Positions 1-10,395 of a stretch of DNA of 64,000 nt are shown piece after piece. The notes under the pieces were generated by a model. The model saw nothing but the letters and a program-made list of their open reading frames with translations. It was not told the DNA's origin and made no database searches. The DNA lies in assembly GCA_019828595.1 (NCBI GenBank), contig JAHQRK010000016.1, forward strand, positions 1,488,001-1,552,000, given 5' to 3'. Each line of letters begins with the position of its first letter. Within the stretch, counting starts at the first letter, position 1. This DNA is from Aphanomyces cochlioides (Eukaryota; Oomycota; Saprolegniomycetes; Saprolegniales; Verrucalvaceae). Made by a program: the position numbers and the translations under genes.

Positions 1-1
1 A

Positions 2-1432
2 GCATTCAACCCTACTGCTGGTCAGAACATCAAGTCGCCGCATTTGAGAGTCATTTTCAAGTCGTCTGCGCCTCCTGCAGTGCTGGTGCCAAAATCCGGC
101 GACGCACTACGCGAAATCACCATTACGGATCCGTCGGGTCAGCCTTTTGTCGTCGTGTTTCAGCACAAGATCGCTGCTCTGAACAAGACATTGCCTCCGT
201 CGATTGTTTCACGACGTGCAGAGGCCAAGGCTGAAAAAGCGAAGGCAAAAGCGGCCAAGGCAGCAAAATCTCCTCCGTCAGGAGAAAAAGAACCTGAACA
301 TGATGGAGACGATCATGACCAAGACCCTGGAACAAATGCGGAAGGCGAGGCCGACTCAACTGAGGCATCTGGAGATCGTCAAGATGAACAACCACAGCCA
401 ACAGCTCCTTCTCATGGCTCTGATGTCGATATGTCTGGTGACAGCGATCCCCCTAACAACAATGGACAAGACAAACAACAAGAAGATGTGGAAATGTCTA
501 CCAACGAATCGCCCGCTCTTGCTCCACCAAGTGAGCAGCCCAAGAACTCGCTGGACCTTCAATTGGTAACGGGCTACCGGTCTGGACCAGCTCCAAAACG
601 TACTTTGCCTTCGTCCCCACGTTTGGATCCCCTGCCGACATCCAACCGTTTTCATATCCTCGAAGAAGACGACGTGGAACTCTCGTTTGAAGACTTTGCA
701 GTGCCTCGAATTATATTGGAAGATTCAAGTGCGCCACGCCCGAAAAAGACCAAAGGCAAAGCGAAGAAACAACGACTTAACAAGTCTGCTGCAGCCCACC
801 TCGAATTGGCGAAGAAGATCATTCGAGACAAGAAAGTCGAAGGCAGTATCACCGAATGTCAACGCATTTTGCGAGATGATCCTCAGCTCGTTGCACATGC
901 TATGTACGCACAAGATGAAGACCTCAGTTTGTTTCAGTCACTTGTTGCAACCAAGACTATTGAGCGCAAGATGGCTTTGTTAAAAGCTCAAGGCAAGCCT
1001 CACAACTACAAACATCACGTCAACTTCATGGCTCAATACAAGATTCACCCGTCAGAAATCTTGGAAGAATTGACCACGGACATACCAGAGATCAAGCGCA
1101 TCCTCTTTGCACTTGCTACGATTGACTTATTCCTCTCAAATCGGGCCCCAGACCTCTACACAAACTCGGAGGCACTGACTGTTCTATTGAACCAAGAAGC
1201 AACAAGATTGCCTGACACCAACTGCTTGACGGACTGGTCGCTGTTTGCTTTGATCGAAAACTTCAGCGACAATCTCGAGAAGTTCACTTTGCCGGCTCCC
1301 GTCTTGTCGGCCATCTCGATGCTCAAAAGCATCACCAACAATTACCACATCGACGAGCTCTGCAGCAAAGCTCACCACTCCATGAACGCCGACGAAATTG
1401 ATCCCCTCGATTTGGAGGACGATCAACTCTAA
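2..1432 (+). CDS. LINE ORF1 protein, C-terminal part (copy A)
   Basis: The frame is open from the first full codon of the window to TAA at 1430-1432. By alignment with copies H and I this is the last ~476 residues of a 1012-aa ORF1, so the start codon lies before the window. Visible in order: the end of a mixed alpha/beta-looking region, a Lys/Ala-rich stretch (RRAEAKAEKAKAKAAKAAKS), an acidic low-complexity Asp/Glu/Gln/Asn linker, a second basic patch (PKKTKGKAKKQRLNKS) and a C-terminal region of about 230 residues that looks helical. No CCHC zinc knuckle is seen. In LINEs, ORF1 products usually bind the element RNA; the basic patches suit that, but I recognise no named domain. A 3-bp in-frame deletion removes one Ala of the K/A tract relative to H and I. 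Confidence 0.8.
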   Translation, partial: AFNPTAGQNIKSPHLRVIFKSSAPPAVLVPKSGDALREITITDPSGQPFVVVFQHKIAALNKTLPPSIVSRRAEAKAEKAKAKAAKAAKSPPSGEKEPEHDGDDHDQDPGTNAEGEADSTEASGDRQDEQPQPTAPSHGSDVDMSGDSDPPNNNGQDKQQEDVEMSTNESPALAPPSEQPKNSLDLQLVTGYRSGPAPKRTLPSSPRLDPLPTSNRFHILEEDDVELSFEDFAVPRIILEDSSAPRPKKTKGKAKKQRLNKSAAAHLELAKKIIRDKKVEGSITECQRILRDDPQLVAHAMYAQDEDLSLFQSLVATKTIERKMALLKAQGKPHNYKHHVNFMAQYKIHPSEILEELTTDIPEIKRILFALATIDLFLSNRAPDLYTNSEALTVLLNQEATRLPDTNCLTDWSLFALIENFSDNLEKFTLPAPVLSAISMLKSITNNYHIDELCSKAHHSMNADEIDPLDLEDDQL

Positions 1433-1510
1433 GGCTTCTATCCCCTGCTTCAATCCATTTCAACCTCCCCTCTCACCCCTCCATTCTACTCATTTTCATC
1501 TGTACTCGTG
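1433..1510 (+). other. ORF1-ORF2 spacer, open in the same frame
   Basis: After the ORF1 TAA the next 26 codons are all sense codons in the ORF1 frame and run straight into the ORF2 frame through GTG (1508) to ATG (1511). The two ORFs are therefore separated by one stop codon only. The arrangement is the same in B, F, G, H and I. Confidence 0.8.
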
Positions 1511-4500
1511 ATGATTGACAACAACTTCTCCGATGTCCCAACTGAACTCATGGACTGGGACCCACAAATCATCTCCCTCAACACCAATGGCTTCTCCAAC
1601 AGTCATCGGTACATCCTCAACAAACTATCAAGTGTTCACGACGTTTCCTTTATCCAAGAAACCCGTTTCCGCACGCCAAGTCTCCACGACCGTGTTGCGT
1701 TCCATTGGCAACGCATCACAAACCACGAAGGCTCTTTGTTCTTTGAAGAGCCTATTTACCCTGAAGTATCCACGTCGCCAGCCACTGGAGGTCTGGCTAC
1801 GTTGATACATCCTCACTCTCCTTTGAAGAACGCCACTCAAGTCCCTCATGACAACCCAGTGCTTCGTGGTCGTTATCTACAAGTGCGATGTACTCTGGGT
1901 CCACTGACAGTCGTTCTCCACAATATCTATGCGCCGGCAGCCTTCCAAGAACGAGCAAGTTACTTCGAAGAATTGCCACGCGACTTTCCTCCACATGCGC
2001 TCCACATTGTTGGAGGAGATTTCAACTGCACTCTCAACAAAGATTTGGATTCGTTGAGACCCAGTACCTCCACCATGGCCGGCACCCTTCAACTGGAACA
2101 ATGGATGCGCAGTTTGTCTCTGGTGGATCTGTTTCGGCGTCAAAACCCCGTGGCAAGAACCTTCACAAGTCCCACACTCACCAACCGACTTGACTACATC
2201 TTTTGTTCGTCCACCTTGGCGGGTCTTCGTCATTGGAAGGCGACGCACATGCCACACGTTCCACAGGCTGACCACGTGGCATGTCGTATCATCACAAAGC
2301 GTCAAACATTGCGCCATGGCTCTGGATCATGGAAAGCTTCAACTTGGCTACTTCGTCTACCACGAGCGGCCGAGATTGTTCATGGATGTCTGGATCGATT
2401 TTTGGACAAGTCTCCAACATTCCACAATATCTCCAAGGCCTACGACATGCTGGTCAATGATATCCGCTCCCAACTCAAAGAATTCCATTCTCAACGATTG
2501 GAGAAACAACGTCTGCCGTTGAAGAAGTTAGCTGTCGAGATCGCTTCGCTTTTGCAAGTCCCCAACATGCGTCAAGATGCAGTGCTGGTGGATCGAGTGC
2601 GAGACCTTCAAAAGCAAATTCACGAGCTGCAAGATCGAGACAAGCAGTTTCGTCAAGACCAGGCGTTCCAACTTCACTTGTACAAAGCAGAGCGCTCGTC
2701 CAAGTTCCACTTCATGTCCCCTGTCCCTACCCCCTTGAAGAAGACAGTCTTCAAAGAGTTGGTGGATGGCAATGGAAATGTTGTCTCCAATCAACAAGGC
2801 ATGTCTGACGTCCTGGTCGACTACTACAAGGACTTGTTTGCAGCTCCCGAGGTGCAGCGATCTGGAGACGAAGTGTCGTCATTTCTGACCCCATTGACTC
2901 GACACAAGCAACTGCCAGAGCAAGCCCAGAAAGAGCTGTCGGCTCCCTTGCGCGCCAACGAGTTCTATCATGCTATTCGACACAGCAGTTCGAACTCAGC
3001 GCCAGGTCCCAACGCTCTGCCATTCGAAGTCCTCAAACTTGCACCTCACAAGTGGTCGTTGGTATTGGAGCTGCTATTCACACACCAGCTCCATTCTCAC
3101 CCTCGCTTGACTCCCATGCAACTTGTCAGTACGCTGGTGTTGCTGCACAAGAAAGGCCCCAAGTCACAAGCCAAGAACTATCGGCCCATTAGCCTACTCA
3201 ACACGGATGTGAAAATCCTGACGAGTATTCTGGCTTATCGACTCCAGCGCCACATTCGACACATCATCCACCCGGACCAGCAAGGCTTTATCCGTCGAAG
3301 CAATATCCAAACCAATATTGCACGACTGGATGACATGCTGCACCACATCAAACTACACAGTCCGTCCTCGATGGTGGCACTGCTTGACTTTGAGAAAGCT
3401 TTTGATCGCGTGGACCACGCGTACTTGCTCCGCGTCCTCCGTCACTATGGCTTTCCCGAAACCTTTGTTGACATGGTTCGCGTACTGTACTCGGGCCGCA
3501 AGTCTCGCATCTTGGTGAACGGCTTCTTGTCCAAGCCAGTTCACATCTCACGCGGTGTGTTGCAAGGTGATCCACTGTCGCCACTTCTGTTTGTGATCGC
3601 TTTGGAACCGATGTGCCAACTCCTACGGCAACACTCCAACTATGGCATCAAGTGTGGGGATCGCTACCACACTGGGAGTTACTTTGCCGACGACTCGCAA
3701 CTCTATGCGGCAAATGAGACGTGCCTCCACCGGCAGCTTGCATTGGTTCAAACCTTTTGCGACAAGTCTGGTTTCCGACTCAACGTAGACAAGACCCAAA
3801 TTCTGACCTACAGCCAGTTGAATGGGAACCTTGCCTCACTACAAGTTACTTCCGACAGTCCCGTGAAGGCTCTTGGTATCTTGGTTGCGCCCAATCTTTC
3901 TCCATTGGCACGTTTCAATTACGTGTTTGAGAAGTTTGTGGCTCGCTTGTCTTTGTGGCTCTACAAGGCTCGAACCATGGCCGGAAAAGTCACTATCCTG
4001 CACAGCATATGTCTGCCTGTGTTATGGTACCAACTGGCTTTTGTCCCTGCCGACAAAGACCTGGCCAAAAAGATCGACAAGGCCATGCTTCAATTTATGC
4101 ATGGTGAAGAAATCAACCCATCCTCCTCTGTCCATGGCCTCCGTTTGATCAAAAAGGAGATCCTATTCATGCCGAAGAAGTCCGGTGGCTTAGGCCTGCA
4201 CCATGCACTTGCTTTATGGCAACAACACAACCGCTCTGTCATGATCAGATGCATTCAAGCCATCACCACCCCACCCCGCAAGTCTGCCATGTCCGCCTGG
4301 ATTACGCCGGGCTATACTCTCCTCGAGAAGGCTTTTCATCCATGGGGTTCCCCCCGAGATCTCCTCTTGGCAAATGGCTCTTCTGCATTCATCAGACAAC
4401 TGTACAAGAATCCCAATATCACTCCAATGTGGAAAGCCTTATTGAGTAGCTGGTTTGAATCCCGCTGGACTCCGTACGGCTGTCCAAATCACATCTCATC

Positions 4501-5566
4501 TTTGGATGTTCCCCTTTGGCACAACTCGTATCTGCCTGGACTCGAAGACCTATACGATCAGTGCTCTACATCGACGCAAGACCAAGCCAATGTATTGGCT
4601 TCGCTTCACATCACGAAGTTGTCGCATTTGTTGACTCCGTGTCAGCGAGTTTGGCCAGCTTCGATCTTGTTCGACAAAATCAACCGTGCCTGCCGCCAAG
4701 CCAATTTTGTCCCTCCAACGAAACAATGGATCTCAATCTTGGTGACCAAGTTATCACGATTGTTTGAGATTGTTTCTGAAGAGGATGCTCCCGTGTTCCA
4801 CTTGCCGACGCCAAGCTCTGAATGGATGGAATGGCACTGGATGATTCACCCTGACTCGAGTCCGATCTTGTTGGCGCTTGCGACTTCGAAATCGGCTAAG
4901 ATCAGAGCTTCTCCAGCTGTCAGCTCGTCCATTCTTCCTACCAAGCATCTCAACCTGCCATCCAACTTTTATGAAGACCCCAAGCGCCTTACCCAACTTG
5001 CCGCCTTCCTCCAACCCGACCACATTCTCCCTCGATATGGAGAGTTCATTTTCAAGACCCTTCTCCGCGCCAACGCCATGCAATATCTGTTTCAGTACCA
5101 AGACCCCAAGCCGACGTGTGTCTTCTGTCGTGTCAATGAGACGTACGAGCATTTCCTGTTCTCTTGTGGATATGGTCAATCTGTTTGGTATTTCTTCAAG
5201 ACAATCCAGCGACTGCTCGAGTGTTCCTTTCCGTCGACGTGTCTGGAAATGTTCTACGAGACGCCCAAGCCGTCCGATGGATACTACATCCGTGGCTATC
5301 TGAAGATCTGGCCGATTGTCCGAGCCTGCGTGTATTATCAAATATGGCTCCAACGTGCCGATCGCACCTTTCGACCCGACCTCACAGCGAAGAGTCCGAT
5401 GGAAGTTGCCATTCATGCTGCCTCTTTGATCAAGCTACATCTACAACAGCTCCTGGTTGATCTCCCTCTCAAGAAGGGATACACCAAGGTATTCAATGTG
5501 CTCAAGCATCTATCTTCGGATCCCTGGTTACGTCAACACGCCATTCCTGACAGCGTCGTTTCATGA
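1511..5566 (+). CDS. LINE ORF2 polyprotein: endonuclease + reverse transcriptase (copy A)
   Basis: This 1351-aa protein performs target-primed reverse transcription. Residues ~20-260 form an APE/EEP-type endonuclease: SLNTNGF (~22-28), the catalytic Glu in FIQETRF (~48-54), HNIYAPA (~137), GGDFN (~168-172), RLDYIF (~226) and ADH (~253). Residues ~340-395 are charged and may be coiled coil. The reverse transcriptase spans ~540-800: KNYRPISLLN, motif A LLDFEKAFDRVDH (~624), motif B RGVLQGDPLSP (~681), motif C YFADD (~724-728) and LNVDKTQIL (~757). At ~1203-1219 is CX2CX7HX4C, the pattern of the zf-RVT zinc-binding domain. No RNase H motif is seen. I chose ATG 1511; GTG lies one codon upstream. 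All catalytic motifs are intact. This L1-like domain order is known for EEP-type LINEs; clade placement needs a tree. Confidence 0.95.
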   Translation: MIDNNFSDVPTELMDWDPQIISLNTNGFSNSHRYILNKLSSVHDVSFIQETRFRTPSLHDRVAFHWQRITNHEGSLFFEEPIYPEVSTSPATGGLATLIHPHSPLKNATQVPHDNPVLRGRYLQVRCTLGPLTVVLHNIYAPAAFQERASYFEELPRDFPPHALHIVGGDFNCTLNKDLDSLRPSTSTMAGTLQLEQWMRSLSLVDLFRRQNPVARTFTSPTLTNRLDYIFCSSTLAGLRHWKATHMPHVPQADHVACRIITKRQTLRHGSGSWKASTWLLRLPRAAEIVHGCLDRFLDKSPTFHNISKAYDMLVNDIRSQLKEFHSQRLEKQRLPLKKLAVEIASLLQVPNMRQDAVLVDRVRDLQKQIHELQDRDKQFRQDQAFQLHLYKAERSSKFHFMSPVPTPLKKTVFKELVDGNGNVVSNQQGMSDVLVDYYKDLFAAPEVQRSGDEVSSFLTPLTRHKQLPEQAQKELSAPLRANEFYHAIRHSSSNSAPGPNALPFEVLKLAPHKWSLVLELLFTHQLHSHPRLTPMQLVSTLVLLHKKGPKSQAKNYRPISLLNTDVKILTSILAYRLQRHIRHIIHPDQQGFIRRSNIQTNIARLDDMLHHIKLHSPSSMVALLDFEKAFDRVDHAYLLRVLRHYGFPETFVDMVRVLYSGRKSRILVNGFLSKPVHISRGVLQGDPLSPLLFVIALEPMCQLLRQHSNYGIKCGDRYHTGSYFADDSQLYAANETCLHRQLALVQTFCDKSGFRLNVDKTQILTYSQLNGNLASLQVTSDSPVKALGILVAPNLSPLARFNYVFEKFVARLSLWLYKARTMAGKVTILHSICLPVLWYQLAFVPADKDLAKKIDKAMLQFMHGEEINPSSSVHGLRLIKKEILFMPKKSGGLGLHHALALWQQHNRSVMIRCIQAITTPPRKSAMSAWITPGYTLLEKAFHPWGSPRDLLLANGSSAFIRQLYKNPNITPMWKALLSSWFESRWTPYGCPNHISSLDVPLWHNSYLPGLEDLYDQCSTSTQDQANVLASLHITKLSHLLTPCQRVWPASILFDKINRACRQANFVPPTKQWISILVTKLSRLFEIVSEEDAPVFHLPTPSSEWMEWHWMIHPDSSPILLALATSKSAKIRASPAVSSSILPTKHLNLPSNFYEDPKRLTQLAAFLQPDHILPRYGEFIFKTLLRANAMQYLFQYQDPKPTCVFCRVNETYEHFLFSCGYGQSVWYFFKTIQRLLECSFPSTCLEMFYETPKPSDGYYIRGYLKIWPIVRACVYYQIWLQRADRTFRPDLTAKSPMEVAIHAASLIKLHLQQLLVDLPLKKGYTKVFNVLKHLSSDPWLRQHAIPDSVVS

Positions 5567-5711
5567 GTGAGCTGACGGCTCACCACTTCATCTCCTGTTC
5601 AATGACCACTTTGCCATATTCTGTTTTCCAAGTTCTATTTATACAGTACGAGGCAAATTAGTAAGTCATTAGGGCCTTTGCTCAAAAATAAGGTTAATAC
5701 AACTCATTTAA
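5567..5711 (+). promoter_or_regulatory. 3' UTR of copy A with stop-codon hairpin and terminal inverted repeat
   Basis: A stem-loop GTGAGC-TGACG-GCTCAC (5567-5583) starts right after the stop codon. The UTR ends with GGTTAA (5692-5697), ten bases, then TTAA. No A-tail follows. Such structured, tail-less 3' ends are what 'stringent' LINEs use for recognition by their own reverse transcriptase; that role is inferred here. Confidence 0.6.
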
Positions 5712-6261
5712 TCAGCTCGTTGCACATGCTATGTACGCACAAGATGAAGACCTCAGTTTGTTTCAGTCACTTGTTGCAACCAAGACTATTGAGCGCAAGA
5801 TGGCTTTGTTAAAAGCTCAAGGCAAGCCTCACAACTACAAACATCACGTCAACTTCATGGCTCAATACAAGATTCACCCGTCAGAAATCTTGGAAGAATT
5901 GACCACGGACATACCAGAGATCAAGCGCATCCTCTTTGCACTTGCTACGATTGACTTATTCCTCTCAAATCGGGCCCCAGACCTCTACACAAACTCGGAG
6001 GCACTGACTGTTCTATTGAACCAAGAAGCAACAAGATTGCCTGACACCAACTGCTTGACGGACTGGTCGCTGTTTGCTTTGATCGAAAACTTCAGCGACA
6101 ATCTCGAGAAGTTCACTTTGCCGGCTCCCGTCTTGTCGGCCATCTCGATGCTCAAAAGCATCACCAACAATTACCACATCGACGAGCTCTGCAGCAAAGC
6201 TCACCACTCCATGAACGCCGACGAAATTGATCCCCTCGATTTGGAGGACGATCAACTCTAA
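5712..6261 (+). pseudogene. ORF1 C-terminal remnant (copy B)
   Basis: The reading frame matches the last ~183 residues of ORF1 from QLVAHAMYAQDEDL to the terminal DLEDDQL and TAA. There is no proper start. It is the right half of an ORF1 interrupted by copy A or truncated at that point. Confidence 0.85.
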
Positions 6262-6339
6262 GGCTTCTATCCCCTGCTTCAATCCATTTCAACCTCCCCT
6301 CTGACCCCTCCATTCTACTCATTTTCATCTGTACTCGTG

Positions 6340-9300
6340 ATGATTGACAACAACTTCTCCGATGTCCCAACTGAACTCGTGGACTGGGACCCACAAATCA
6401 TCTCCCTCAACACCAATGGCTTCTCCAACAGTCATCGGTACATCCTCGACAAACTATCAAGTGTTCACGACGTTTCCTTTATCCAAGAAACCCGTTTCCG
6501 CACGCCAAGTCTCCACGACCGTGTTGCGTTCCATTGGCAACGCATCACAAACCACGAAGGCTCTTTGTTCTTTGAAGAGCCTATTTACCCTGAAGTATCC
6601 ACGTCGCCAGCCACTGGAGGTCTGGCTACGTTGATACATCCTCACTCTCCTTTGAAGAACGCCACTCAAGTCCCTCATGACAACCCAGTGCTTCGTGGTC
6701 GTTATCTACAAGTGCGATGTACTCTGGGTCCACTGACAGTCGTTCTCCACAATATCTATGCGCCGGCAGCCTTCCAACAACGAGCAAGTTACTTCGAAGA
6801 ATTGCCACGCGACTTTCCTCCACATGCGCTCCACATTGTTGGAGGAGATTTCAACTGCACTCTCAACAAAGATTTGGATTCGTTGAGACCCAGTACCTCC
6901 ACCATGGCCGGCACCCTTCAACTGGAACAATGGATGCACAGTTTGTCTCTGGTGGATCTGTTTCGCCGTCAAAACCCCGTGGCACGAGCCTTCACAAGTC
7001 CCACACTCACCAACCGACTTGACTACATCTTTTGTTCGTCCACCTTGGCGGGACTTTGTCATTGGAAGGCGACGCACATGCCACACGTTCCACAGGCTGA
7101 CCACGTGGCTTGTCGTATCATCACAAAGCGTCAAACATTGCGCCATGGCTCTGGATCATGGAAAGCTCCAACTTGGCTACTTCGTCTACCACGAGCGGCC
7201 GAGATTGTTCATGGATGTCTGGATCGATTTTTGGACAAGTCTCCAACATTCCACAATATCTCCAAGGCCTACGACATGCTGGTCAATGATATCCGCTCCC
7301 AACTCAAAGAATTCCATTCTCAACGATTGGAGAAACAACGTCTGCCGTTGAAGAAGTTAGCTGTCGAGATCGCTTCGCTTTTGCAAGTCCCCAACATGCG
7401 TCAAGATGCAGTGCTGGTGGATCGAGTGCGAGACCTTCAAAAGCAAATTCACGAGCTGCAAGATCGAGACAAGCAGTTTCGTCAAGACCAGGCGTTCCAA
7501 CTTCACTTGTACAAAGCAGAGCGCTCGTCCAAGTTCCACTTCATGTCCCCTGTCCCTACCCCCTTGAAGAAGACAGTCTTCAAAGAGTTGGTGGATGTCA
7601 ATGGAAATGTTGTCTCCAATCAACAAGGCATGTCTGACGTCCTGGTCGACTACTACAAGGACTTGTTTGCAGCTCCCGACGTGCAGCGATCTGGAGACGA
7701 AGTGTCGTCATTTCTGACCCCATTGACTCGACACAAGCAACTGCCAGAGCAAGCCCAGAAAGAGCTGTCGGCTCCCTTGCGCGCCAACGAGTTCTATCAT
7801 GCTATTCGACACAGCAGTTCGAACTCAGCGCCAGGTCCCAACGCTCTGCCATTCGAAGTCCTCAAACTTGCACCTCACAAGTGGTCGTTGGTATTGGAGC
7901 TGCTATTCACACACCAGCTCCATTCTCACCCTCGCTTGACTCCCATGCAACTTGTCAGTACGCTGGTGTTGCTGCACAAGAAAGGCCCCAAGTCACAAGC
8001 CAAGAACTATCGGCCCATTAGCCTACTCAACACGGATGTGAAAATCCTGACGAGTATTCTGGCTTATCGACTTCAGCGCCACATTCGACACATCATCCAC
8101 CCGGACCAGCAAGGCTTTATCCGTCGAAGCAATATCCAAACCAATATTGCACGACTGGATGACATGCTGCACCACATCAAACTACACAGTCCGTCCTCGA
8201 TGGTGGCACTGCTTGACTTTGAGAAAGCTTTTGATCGCGTGGACCACGCGTACTTGCTCCGCGTCCTCCGTCACTATGGCTTTCCCGAAACCTTTGTTGA
8301 CATGGTTCGCGTACTGTACTCGGGCCGCAAGTCTCGCATCTTGGTGAACGGCTTCTTGTCCAAGCCAGTTCACATCTCACGCGGTGTGTTGCAAGGTGAT
8401 CCACTGTCGCCACTTCTGTTTGTGATCGCTTTAGAAGCGATGTGCCAACTCCTACGGCAACACTCCAACTATGGCATCAAGTGTGGGGATCGCTACCACA
8501 CTGGGAGTTACTTTGCCGACGACTCGCAACTCTATGCGGCAAATGAGACGTGCCTCCACCGGCAGCTTGCATTGGTTCAAACCTTTTGCGACAAGTCTGG
8601 TTTCCGACTCAACGTAGACAAGACCCAAATTCTGACCTACAGCCAGTTGAATGGGAACCTTGCCTCACTACAAGTTACTTCCGACAGTCCCGTGAAGGCT
8701 CTTGGTATCTTGGTTGCGCCCAATCTTTCTCCATTGGCACGTTTCAATTACGTGTTTGAGAAGTTTGTGGCTCGCTTGTCTTTGTGGCTCTACAAGGCTC
8801 GAACCATGGCCGGAAAAGTCACTATCCTGCACAGCATATGTCTGCCTGTGTTATGGTACCAACTGGCTTTTGTCCCTGCCGACAAAGACCTGGCCAAAAA
8901 GATCGACAAGGCCATGCTTCAATTTATGCATGGTGAAGAAATCAACCCATCCTCCTCTGTCCATGGCCTCCGTTTGATCAAAAAGGAGATCCTATTCATG
9001 CCGAAGAAGTCCGGTGGCTTAGGCCTGCACCATGCACTTGCTTTATGGCAACAACACAACCGCTCTGTCATGATCAGATGCATTCAAGCCATCACCACCC
9101 CACCCCGCAAGTCTGCCATGTCCGCCTGGATTACGCCGGGCTATACTCTCCTCGAGAAGGCTTTTCATCCATGGGGTTCCCCCCGAGATCTCCTCTTGGC
9201 AAATGGCTCTTCTGCATTCATCAGACAACTGTACAAGAATCCCAATATCACTCCAATGTGGAAAGCCTTATTGAGTAGCTGGTTTGAATCTCGCTGGACT

Positions 9301-10395
9301 CCGTACGGCTGTCCAAATCACATCTCATCTTTGGATATTCCCCTTTGGCACAACTCGTATCTGCCTGGACTCGAAGACCTATACGATCAGTGCTCTACAT
9401 CGACGCAAGACCAAGCCAATGTATTGGCGTCGCTTCACATCACGAAGTTGTCGCATTTGTTGACTCCGTGTCAGCGAGTTTGGCCAGCTTCGATCTTGTT
9501 CGACAAAATCAACCGTGCCTGCCGCCAAGCCAATTTTGTCCCTCCAACGAAACAATGGATCTCAATCTTGGTGACCAAGTTATCACGATTGTTTGAGATT
9601 GTTTCTGAAGAGGATGCTCCCGTGTTCCACTTGCCGACGCCAAGCTCTGAATGGATGGAATGGCACTGGGTGATACACCCTGACTCGAGTCCGATCTTGT
9701 TGGCGCTTGCGACTTCGAAATCGGCTAAGATCAGAGCTTCTCCAGCTGTCAGCTCGTCCATCCTTCCTACCAAGCATCTCAACCTGCCATCCAACTTTTA
9801 TGAAGACCCCAAGCGCCTTACCCAACTTGCCGCCTTCCTCCAACCCGACCACATTCTCCCTCGATATGGAGAGTTCATTTTCAAGACCCTTCTCCGCGCC
9901 AACGCCATGCAATATCTGTTTCAGTACCAAGACCCCAAGCCGACGTGTGTCTTCTGTCGTGTCAATGAGACGTACGAGCATTTCCTGTTCTCTTGTGGAT
10001 ATGGTCAATCTGTTTGGTATTTCTTCAAGGCGATCCAGCGACTACTCGAGTGTTCCTTTCCGTCGACTTGTCTGGAAATGTTCTACGAGACGCCCAAGCC
10101 GTCCGATGGATACTACATCCGTGGCTATCTGAAGATCTGGCCGATTGTCCGAGCCTGCGTGTATTATCAAATATGGCTCCAACGTGCCGATCGCACCTTT
10201 CGACCCGACCTCACAGCGAAGAGTCCGATGGAAGTTGCCATTCATGCTGCCTCTTTGATCAAGCTACATCTACAACAGCTCCTGGTTGATCTCCCTCTCA
10301 AGAAGGGATACACCAAGGTATTCAATGTGCTCAAGCATCTATCTTCGGACCACTGGTTACGTCAACACATCATTCCTGACAGCGTCGTTTCATGA
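6340..10395 (+). CDS. LINE ORF2 polyprotein: endonuclease + reverse transcriptase (copy B)
   Basis: Complete 1351-aa ORF2 with every endonuclease and reverse-transcriptase motif described for copy A, including GGDFN, RLDYIF, RGVLQGDPLSP and YFADD, and the CX2CX7HX4C motif. It differs from A by scattered substitutions, for example IALEAM in place of IALEPM after motif B and SDHWLRQHIIP near the C-terminus. The ORF is intact but the element lacks most of ORF1, so it could supply protein but not move as an autonomous unit in its present form. Confidence 0.93.
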   Translation: MIDNNFSDVPTELVDWDPQIISLNTNGFSNSHRYILDKLSSVHDVSFIQETRFRTPSLHDRVAFHWQRITNHEGSLFFEEPIYPEVSTSPATGGLATLIHPHSPLKNATQVPHDNPVLRGRYLQVRCTLGPLTVVLHNIYAPAAFQQRASYFEELPRDFPPHALHIVGGDFNCTLNKDLDSLRPSTSTMAGTLQLEQWMHSLSLVDLFRRQNPVARAFTSPTLTNRLDYIFCSSTLAGLCHWKATHMPHVPQADHVACRIITKRQTLRHGSGSWKAPTWLLRLPRAAEIVHGCLDRFLDKSPTFHNISKAYDMLVNDIRSQLKEFHSQRLEKQRLPLKKLAVEIASLLQVPNMRQDAVLVDRVRDLQKQIHELQDRDKQFRQDQAFQLHLYKAERSSKFHFMSPVPTPLKKTVFKELVDVNGNVVSNQQGMSDVLVDYYKDLFAAPDVQRSGDEVSSFLTPLTRHKQLPEQAQKELSAPLRANEFYHAIRHSSSNSAPGPNALPFEVLKLAPHKWSLVLELLFTHQLHSHPRLTPMQLVSTLVLLHKKGPKSQAKNYRPISLLNTDVKILTSILAYRLQRHIRHIIHPDQQGFIRRSNIQTNIARLDDMLHHIKLHSPSSMVALLDFEKAFDRVDHAYLLRVLRHYGFPETFVDMVRVLYSGRKSRILVNGFLSKPVHISRGVLQGDPLSPLLFVIALEAMCQLLRQHSNYGIKCGDRYHTGSYFADDSQLYAANETCLHRQLALVQTFCDKSGFRLNVDKTQILTYSQLNGNLASLQVTSDSPVKALGILVAPNLSPLARFNYVFEKFVARLSLWLYKARTMAGKVTILHSICLPVLWYQLAFVPADKDLAKKIDKAMLQFMHGEEINPSSSVHGLRLIKKEILFMPKKSGGLGLHHALALWQQHNRSVMIRCIQAITTPPRKSAMSAWITPGYTLLEKAFHPWGSPRDLLLANGSSAFIRQLYKNPNITPMWKALLSSWFESRWTPYGCPNHISSLDIPLWHNSYLPGLEDLYDQCSTSTQDQANVLASLHITKLSHLLTPCQRVWPASILFDKINRACRQANFVPPTKQWISILVTKLSRLFEIVSEEDAPVFHLPTPSSEWMEWHWVIHPDSSPILLALATSKSAKIRASPAVSSSILPTKHLNLPSNFYEDPKRLTQLAAFLQPDHILPRYGEFIFKTLLRANAMQYLFQYQDPKPTCVFCRVNETYEHFLFSCGYGQSVWYFFKAIQRLLECSFPSTCLEMFYETPKPSDGYYIRGYLKIWPIVRACVYYQIWLQRADRTFRPDLTAKSPMEVAIHAASLIKLHLQQLLVDLPLKKGYTKVFNVLKHLSSDHWLRQHIIPDSVVS

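Larger units (their letters stand above)
1..5711 (+). mobile_element. LINE copy A, 5' part outside window
   Basis: Non-LTR retrotransposon carrying the end of ORF1, a complete ORF2 and a 3' UTR. It ends with the family 3' terminus (ACTCATTTAA at 5702-5711) and then joins directly to copy B inside ORF1 sequence. The natural reading is that A inserted into the ORF1 of an element whose right half is B; the left half would lie before the window. The flank after A begins TC, the only junction in the window that does not begin CC. There is no poly(A) tail. Confidence 0.9.

Noticed and set aside
1430..1432. Alternative genetic code with UAA as sense
   Set aside because: Only one in-frame UAA is present per element and the remaining ~2360 codons use none. 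With a reassigned codon one would expect it to be scattered.
4754..5416. Recurrent 220-aa and 175-aa minus-strand ORFs opposite the ORF2 C-terminus
   Set aside because: They mirror conserved ORF2 coding sequence, show no recognisable motif and repeat with each copy. Treated as shadows.
4700..5566. RNase H domain in ORF2
   Set aside because: No DEDD-type motif set could be placed after the RT; the C-terminus shows only the zinc-binding motif.
5640..5711. Poly(A) tail or microsatellite tail at LINE 3' ends
   Set aside because: All 3' ends stop at ACTCATTTAA. AAAAATAAGG lies about 20-30 bases upstream, is constant in length and is not a tail.
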